Positions 59,708 to 64,000 of a stretch of DNA of 64,000 nt are shown here, piece by piece. The notes below the pieces were generated by a model that was given only the letters and a program-made list of their open reading frames with translations, was not told the origin of the DNA and did no database searches. Origin of the DNA: Elusimicrobia bacterium HGW-Elusimicrobia-1 (GTDB lineage Bacteria; Elusimicrobiota; Endomicrobiia; PHAN01); NCBI GenBank assembly GCA_002841695.1, contig PHAN01000003.1, positions 62,001-126,000 on the forward strand. Direction: 5' to 3'. Made by a program: the position numbers and the translations under genes. The first letter of the stretch is position 1. Each line of letters starts with the position of its first letter.

Positions 59708-60199
59708 ATGAAAAACACTGCCGTATATCCGGGAAGTTTCGACCCGCCCACCAACGGCCACCTCGACGTCATTGAGCGCGCGTCCAAAATCTTTCCGCGG
59801 CTGATAGTGGCCGTCACCGACAATCAGAGCAAAACTCCGTCCTACACACTCAAAGAACGCCTGACACTTCTTAAATCGATAACAAAAAAATATTCCGGCG
59901 TCAAAGTCGAGATTTTCTCGGGGCTGCTCGTGCATTATCTGAAGAAGAAAAACGCCCGCATACTCATCAGGGGTTTGAGAGCCGTTTCGGATTTTGAATA
60001 CGAGTTTCAACTCGCGCTTATGAACAGAAAACTTTCGCCTTCCACAGAAACGGTATTCCTTATGCCCGACGAAAAATACGTGTATCTTTCGTCGAGGATG
60101 GTAAACGAAGTCGCGCGGCTCGGCGGCAATGTCGGTTGTTTCGTGCCGCCCGAGGTGCGCTCGCGGATACTCAAAAAATGCAAACATTCAAACCGATAA
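59708..60199 (+). CDS. coaD: Phosphopantetheine adenylyltransferase
   Basis: 163 residues. YPGSFDPPTNGHLDVIERA is the nucleotidyltransferase (T/H)xGH motif, with IRGLRAVSDFEYEFQLALMN for pantetheine binding and YVYLSSRMVNEVARLGGNV near the C-terminus (usual ISSxxVxE). Penultimate step of coenzyme A synthesis. The 3' end overlaps the following gene by 22 bases. Confidence 0.96.
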   Translation: MKNTAVYPGSFDPPTNGHLDVIERASKIFPRLIVAVTDNQSKTPSYTLKERLTLLKSITKKYSGVKVEIFSGLLVHYLKKKNARILIRGLRAVSDFEYEFQLALMNRKLSPSTETVFLMPDEKYVYLSSRMVNEVARLGGNVGCFVPPEVRSRILKKCKHSNR

Positions 60200-61623
60200 A
60201 CAAGCGCCTCGGCGATCTGCTCGTCGAAACTAAACTTATAACCCAGGCGCAGCTTGCCGACGCGCTGGACATCCAGCGCAAAAAAGCCGTGAAAATCGGC
60301 CGGGCGCTTCTGGATAAGGGTTACGTGACGGAAGATTTGCTTTTGGCGTTTCTGGGTCGGCAATGCGGCATTTCCTACGTGTCGCTTAAAGAGTTCGGCG
60401 GGATAAGTCCCGAAGCCGTACGCGCCGTTCCGGAATATCTTGCCCGACAGTGGGAAATCTCCCCGCTTAAAGTCGCCGACGATACCATAACCATAGCCGT
60501 TTCCGACCCGTTCAATCTTTTCGCCACCGACGACTTGCGATTGATAACCGGCCTCGCGGTAGCCACGGTAATAGCCCCCGCCGACGAGATAAAGGCCTTT
60601 GTCGACAGGTATTACGTCGCGCGCGCGCTGACAGCCGGACGTTCCGCGTCGGACGCTCCCGCGTCGGCGCTGGAGATGGCCGCCCGCATAGGCGCCACGG
60701 AAATGTATTTTGACGTCGACAGAATCCGATATTTTTTCGGCCAGAAATATCTTAAAACCGTCGAGCTTACCCAAAAAGAGTCCGACGTTCTGGCCAAATA
60801 CTTCAAGCAGCATCCTCGCGCGCGGGTGCGTGTGCCGTTTCGCGGAGGGAATGCCCTTGCCTCGCTGGACATAGAATTGTCCGGCAAACCCGCCGCCGAA
60901 AAAATAAAGATAAGAAACACTTTTCTGCCCGCGTCATTAAGAGAGTTCGGCATATCCTCCGACGACTCGATGGTGCTGGAAAAACATTTGGCGGGGCGGG
61001 GCTTTGTGGCCGTGTCCGGAGCGCCGGCCTCGGGCAAGAGCACTTTTATGGCGGCGTGCGCGCGCTGGGCGGCGACTACTCAAAAAATCGTGTACTTTTT
61101 TTCGGAGACGTCGCCGGAGATACTGTCGGGAACTTCGGCCATCTGCGCCGGCGCGTCCTTAATCGCGGATTATTTGCCCGGAGCGCACAACGTTTTCTTC
61201 GACGGCGGATCTTCGTCGTCCCTGCCCGCGAATATCGATTCACTGTCCGCCGGATCGGCTATGGCGGCGTCTTTCGTGGAAGAGCTGCCTCCCGAAGCCG
61301 CCTCGGCGCGGCTTTACGTCCGCCTTGCGCTGGTCAAAAAACTTTGTCCCGACTGTAAAAAACAATACGCGGTCTCAAGGGATTACATAGTCAATTCCGG
61401 ATTGTCCGTGCCCGTCAAAGACAATCAGTTGATTCTTTCCAAATCGTCCGGCTGTGAATCCTGCGATTACACGGGCTCATCCGGCGCCTCCGCCGTTTAT
61501 TATATGAGCGAGGAATGTTCCCGCCTTACCGTCGAAGAAATCCGCTCCAAGATTCTTGAAGCCGTGTGGGCGAAGGCCCTTGCCGGCGAAGTTTCCGTCG
61601 AGGAGGTTTTACTTTACAAATAA
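60178..61623 (+). CDS. PilB/GspE-like protein with a degenerate, shortened ATPase domain
   Basis: 481 residues. The N-terminal MshEN/T2SSE_N domain is clear (KRLGDLLVETKLITQAQLAD, then ALDIQRKKAVKIGRALLDKG and LGRQCGISYVSL). The C-terminal half has a P-loop-like SGAPASGKST (280-289) and the zinc tetracysteine CPDC (390-393)...CESC (426-429) of PilB/GspE. Between them only about 100 residues remain, and the Asp box, Walker B (usual RQDPDxILVGEIRD) and His box are missing, so catalysis by the normal mechanism is unlikely. It precedes pilT and pilC, suggesting a structural or regulatory role in the pilus platform; c-di-GMP binding by the N-terminal domain is possible. Confidence 0.8.
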   Translation: MQTFKPINKRLGDLLVETKLITQAQLADALDIQRKKAVKIGRALLDKGYVTEDLLLAFLGRQCGISYVSLKEFGGISPEAVRAVPEYLARQWEISPLKVADDTITIAVSDPFNLFATDDLRLITGLAVATVIAPADEIKAFVDRYYVARALTAGRSASDAPASALEMAARIGATEMYFDVDRIRYFFGQKYLKTVELTQKESDVLAKYFKQHPRARVRVPFRGGNALASLDIELSGKPAAEKIKIRNTFLPASLREFGISSDDSMVLEKHLAGRGFVAVSGAPASGKSTFMAACARWAATTQKIVYFFSETSPEILSGTSAICAGASLIADYLPGAHNVFFDGGSSSSLPANIDSLSAGSAMAASFVEELPPEAASARLYVRLALVKKLCPDCKKQYAVSRDYIVNSGLSVPVKDNQLILSKSSGCESCDYTGSSGASAVYYMSEECSRLTVEEIRSKILEAVWAKALAGEVSVEEVLLYK

Positions 61624-61627
61624 AACT

Positions 61628-62692
61628 ATGCTTAATATGAACGACCTTTTGATTCTCATGATGGAAAAGAAGGCCTCCGACCTGCATATCACCGTCGGGG
61701 CTCCTCCCACATTAAGAATCGACGGACAGATGATTCCCACAAACTACGAAAAACTCACCCCCGACGTTTGCCAGCGTCTGGTGTATTCGCTCCTTACCGA
61801 CGCGCAGAAAGAAAAATACGAGGCCACCAGCGAACTCGACCTTTCATTCGGCATAAAAGGCGTCGGCAGGGTCAGAATGAACGTTTTCCGTCAGCGCGGC
61901 GCCGTAGCGGCGGCTCTTCGATCCATTCCGCAGAAAATAATGACTTTCGACGAACTCAACCTTCCTCCGGTCGTCTACGAAATGATGAAAATACCCAAGG
62001 GGCTTGTACTTGTGACGGGCCCCACCGGCTCGGGAAAATCCACCACGCTGGCCTCGATGATAGATTTTCTAAACGAGCGTCGCCGCGGACACATCATAAC
62101 GATAGAAGATCCAATCGAGTACGTGCATCAGCATAAAAATTGCGTAGTCAACCAGCGCGAACTCGGCTCCGATACCATGAGTTTTACCGCCGCGCTCAAG
62201 TACGTGCTCAGACAGGACCCCGACATAATACTGATCGGCGAAATGAGGGATTTTGAGACCATATCCGCGGCGCTTACCATAGCCGAGACCGGCCATCTTG
62301 TGTTCGGCACGCTGCACACCACGGACGCCGTCTCGTCGATAAACCGCATAGTCGACGTATTCCCGCCGCACCAGCAGTCGCAGATAAGAAGCCAGCTCTC
62401 ATTCACGCTCCAGGCGGTTTTTTCTCAAGCATTGCTGCCGCTGGCGTCTGGTTCGGGGCGAGTGCTGGCGTCGGAAATAATGGTTGTGACGTCGGCCATT
62501 AAAAATCTTATACGCGACATGAAGACCGAACAGATTTATCTGTCGATACAGACGGGAGTAAAGTTCGGGATGCAGACGATGAATCAGTCGCTTTACGATT
62601 TGTATATGAAGAAAAAAATAACGTACAATCAGGGCGTCGACGCTTCGACGGATCCCGAAGAACTCAAAAAACTCATGCAGAAGTCGGTATAG
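61628..62692 (+). CDS. pilT: Twitching motility ATPase PilT
   Basis: 354 residues. KKASDLHITVGAPPTLRIDG N-terminus, Walker A GPTGSGKST (about 131-139), Asp box ITIEDPIEYVHQHKN, Walker B RQDPDIILIGEMRD and His box TGHLVFGTLHTTDA are all intact. The usual AIRNLIRE of PilT appears as AIKNLIRDMKTEQIY. Retracts type IV pili by depolymerising pilin. ATG 61628 (or 61637) follows the PilB-like gene by 4 bases. Confidence 0.97.
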   Translation: MLNMNDLLILMMEKKASDLHITVGAPPTLRIDGQMIPTNYEKLTPDVCQRLVYSLLTDAQKEKYEATSELDLSFGIKGVGRVRMNVFRQRGAVAAALRSIPQKIMTFDELNLPPVVYEMMKIPKGLVLVTGPTGSGKSTTLASMIDFLNERRRGHIITIEDPIEYVHQHKNCVVNQRELGSDTMSFTAALKYVLRQDPDIILIGEMRDFETISAALTIAETGHLVFGTLHTTDAVSSINRIVDVFPPHQQSQIRSQLSFTLQAVFSQALLPLASGSGRVLASEIMVVTSAIKNLIRDMKTEQIYLSIQTGVKFGMQTMNQSLYDLYMKKKITYNQGVDASTDPEELKKLMQKSV

Positions 62693-62721
62693 CCCTGTTT
62701 CCGTCGGGCGAGTAAAAACTT

Positions 62722-63945
62722 ATGCCTAAATTTAATTACAGAGCCAGGCCGCCTTCCGGCGCGGTTGTTACCGGCGTAATAGAGGCCGCGGATCAGCGCT
62801 CGGCCATGGATAATCTCAAGGGACAGCGGCTGATTCCCATAGAAGTGACCGAAATCCAGGCCACCGGACTTGCCGCTCTCATCGGCAAAATCAATCCGTT
62901 CAAACCGTCGGTCAAATCCAACGATATAGTGCTTTTTTCCCGCCAACTATCCACCATGGTTTCCGCCGGCGTTCCGATAGTGCAGGGACTGAACATCCTT
63001 TCCGAGCAGATAGAAAACCCCGCGTTTCGCAATGTGGTGACCGGCATAAAAGAGGATATCGAATCGGGCGTTTCCATGCCCGACGCCATGCGCAAGCACC
63101 CTAAGGCATTCAGCGAACTCTATGTCTCCATGATAAAAGCAGGAGACGAGGGCGGTATACTCGATACGATACTTCAGCGTTTGTCGCAGTATATGGAATC
63201 ATCCGAGGAATTGAAGGGCAAAGTCAAAGGGGCAATGACGATGCCGGCGGTCATCGGGTTTATCGCCGTAAGTGTTGTCATATTTCTTCTCGTTTTCGTG
63301 CTGCCCACTTTCAAAAATATATTCGCCAGTTTCGGCGCGGAACTGCCTTTGCCGACGAAAGTCCTTATGCAGTTCTCGGATTTACTGGTAAAGTTTTTCT
63401 ACCTTGTAGTCATTATCCCGATAGGAGGATTTGTCGGGTTCAAACAACTCATAAAAATACCAAAAGTAAGATTCCAGTTCGACGGTATCATACTCAAAGC
63501 CCCGATGTTCGGCATAATGCTCAGAAAAGTCGCCATAGCAAAATTTTCGCGCACGCTGGGCACGCTGATAAAATCCGGAGTTCCCATTATGCAGGCGCTC
63601 GACACCGTGGCCAAGACGTCCGGCAATATGGTTCTTGAAAAAGCGATATTGACCGCCCGCGACGAAGTCAAAAAAGGCGAGCATATGGTCGCGCCGCTTA
63701 AAAAAAGCGGTCAGTTTCCCCCGATGGTAATCCAGATGATTTCCGTCGGAGAACAAACCGGAAATCTCGACACCATGCTTGTGAAAATCGCTGATTTTTA
63801 CGACGCCGAGGTCGATGTAGCCATAAAGAGTTTGACGAGTATGATAGAACCCCTCGTGATGGCCTTTCTGGGCGTGGTCATAGGCGGCATAGTCATAGCC
63901 ATGTTCCTGCCGATGTTTGAGATGAGCCAGTTGGTGGGAAATTAA
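62722..63945 (+). CDS. pilC: Type IV pilus inner-membrane platform protein PilC (GspF family)
   Basis: 407 residues. Two GspF domains (about 70-195 and 275-395), each starting with a helical bundle (FSRQLSTMVSAGVPIVQGLN; FSRTLGTLIKSGVPIMQALD) and ending in membrane helices; MISVGEQTGNLDTMLVKIAD and a C-terminal GIVIAMFLPMFEM are typical. It anchors the motor ATPases PilB and PilT. The active PilB and the pilin genes must lie outside the window. Confidence 0.96.
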   Translation: MPKFNYRARPPSGAVVTGVIEAADQRSAMDNLKGQRLIPIEVTEIQATGLAALIGKINPFKPSVKSNDIVLFSRQLSTMVSAGVPIVQGLNILSEQIENPAFRNVVTGIKEDIESGVSMPDAMRKHPKAFSELYVSMIKAGDEGGILDTILQRLSQYMESSEELKGKVKGAMTMPAVIGFIAVSVVIFLLVFVLPTFKNIFASFGAELPLPTKVLMQFSDLLVKFFYLVVIIPIGGFVGFKQLIKIPKVRFQFDGIILKAPMFGIMLRKVAIAKFSRTLGTLIKSGVPIMQALDTVAKTSGNMVLEKAILTARDEVKKGEHMVAPLKKSGQFPPMVIQMISVGEQTGNLDTMLVKIADFYDAEVDVAIKSLTSMIEPLVMAFLGVVIGGIVIAMFLPMFEMSQLVGN

Positions 63946-63949
63946 AATA

Positions 63950-64000
63950 GTGGTTAGTGGTTAGTGGCGAGTGGATAGTAAAAAGCAAAAAAGTTTTTCT
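63950..64000. repeat. AGTGG-hexamer palindromic repeat, left part (continues beyond the window)
   Basis: TAGTGGTTAGTGGTTAGTGG then CGAGTGGATAGTAAAAAGCAAAAAAGTTTTT, the inverse of the loop-plus-arm seen at 10551-10633. Only half the palindrome is in view. Confidence 0.85.

Noticed and set aside
1-64000. Insertion sequences, prophage or integrase genes
   Set aside because: No transposase, integrase or phage structural gene was recognised; only non-coding MITE-like elements are present.

Overview
The window reads as chromosomal sequence from a diderm (Gram-negative) bacterium using the standard genetic code. It carries an almost complete early lipid A pathway (lpxD, an lpxC-fabZ fusion, lpxA, lpxI, lpxB, msbA), bamA, a Skp/OmpH chaperone and type IV pilus genes. 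Genes are tightly packed, mostly on the + strand, and often overlap at ATGA. The lpxC-fabZ fusion, lpxI, the many short palindromic repeats and gene clusters that mix Firmicute-like and diderm order suggest a poorly studied diderm lineage. Elusimicrobiota or Omnitrophota would fit, but the sequence alone does not decide this.

Layout. 1-7052: end of thrC, a DUF3800 gene with a convergent RNA locus, an NSS sodium symporter with its small subunit, DUF3467, cinA, a polysaccharide deacetylase, ruvX and mltG. 7185-10357: an outer-membrane protein and a cobalt/nickel ECF transporter (cbiM, PDGLE protein, cbiQ, cbiO). 10422: tRNA-Gly(GCC). 10640-16278: M50 protease, trpS, scpA, rpmI, scpB, TIM-barrel protein, ACT protein, def. 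16339-18385: groES-groEL behind a sigma70 promoter and a CIRCE-like operator. 18678-24050: yggS, proC, yggU, mtnA, a DUF4015 hydrolase and sua5. 24307-28765: LPP20 lipoprotein, PBP1A (minus strand), CDF and ZIP metal transporters. 29054-37649: a phoH remnant, 7TM-HD phosphodiesterase, ybeY, two CNNM/CorC proteins, mgtE, recO, a second DUF3800/RNA module and glyQ. 37662-42259: PilZ, tmk, holB, ricT, metG. 42414-54463: envelope biogenesis from bamA to msbA plus a dehydrogenase. 54471-59677: rpmB, recG, thiG, thiH, thiS, thiE. 59708-63945: coaD, a degenerate PilB-like protein, pilT, pilC.

The most unusual signal is a repeated module: an AT-rich DUF3800 gene followed on the opposite strand by a strong promoter (TTGACA, 17-18 bases, TAyACT) that would transcribe a 70-100 nt structured RNA running into the 3' end of the DUF3800 gene. 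Two paralogous copies lie at 831-1605 and 35949-36717. Their RNAs differ but their promoters and first transcribed bases are alike. The second copy separates recO from glyQ, which are near neighbours in other bacteria.

The second theme is many small non-coding mobile-like elements. Two of them (14965-15108 and 40496-40717) share a 15-base terminal inverted repeat and each is flanked by its own 5-base target duplication, although their interiors are unrelated. A repeat of AGTGG-type hexamers occurs three times between genes and once in frame inside thrC. Other points of interest are a PhoH protein that stops at its P-loop, a PilB-like protein without the catalytic half of its ATPase, rpmI placed between scpA and scpB, and a GnnA-like oxidoreductase inside the lipid A cluster.
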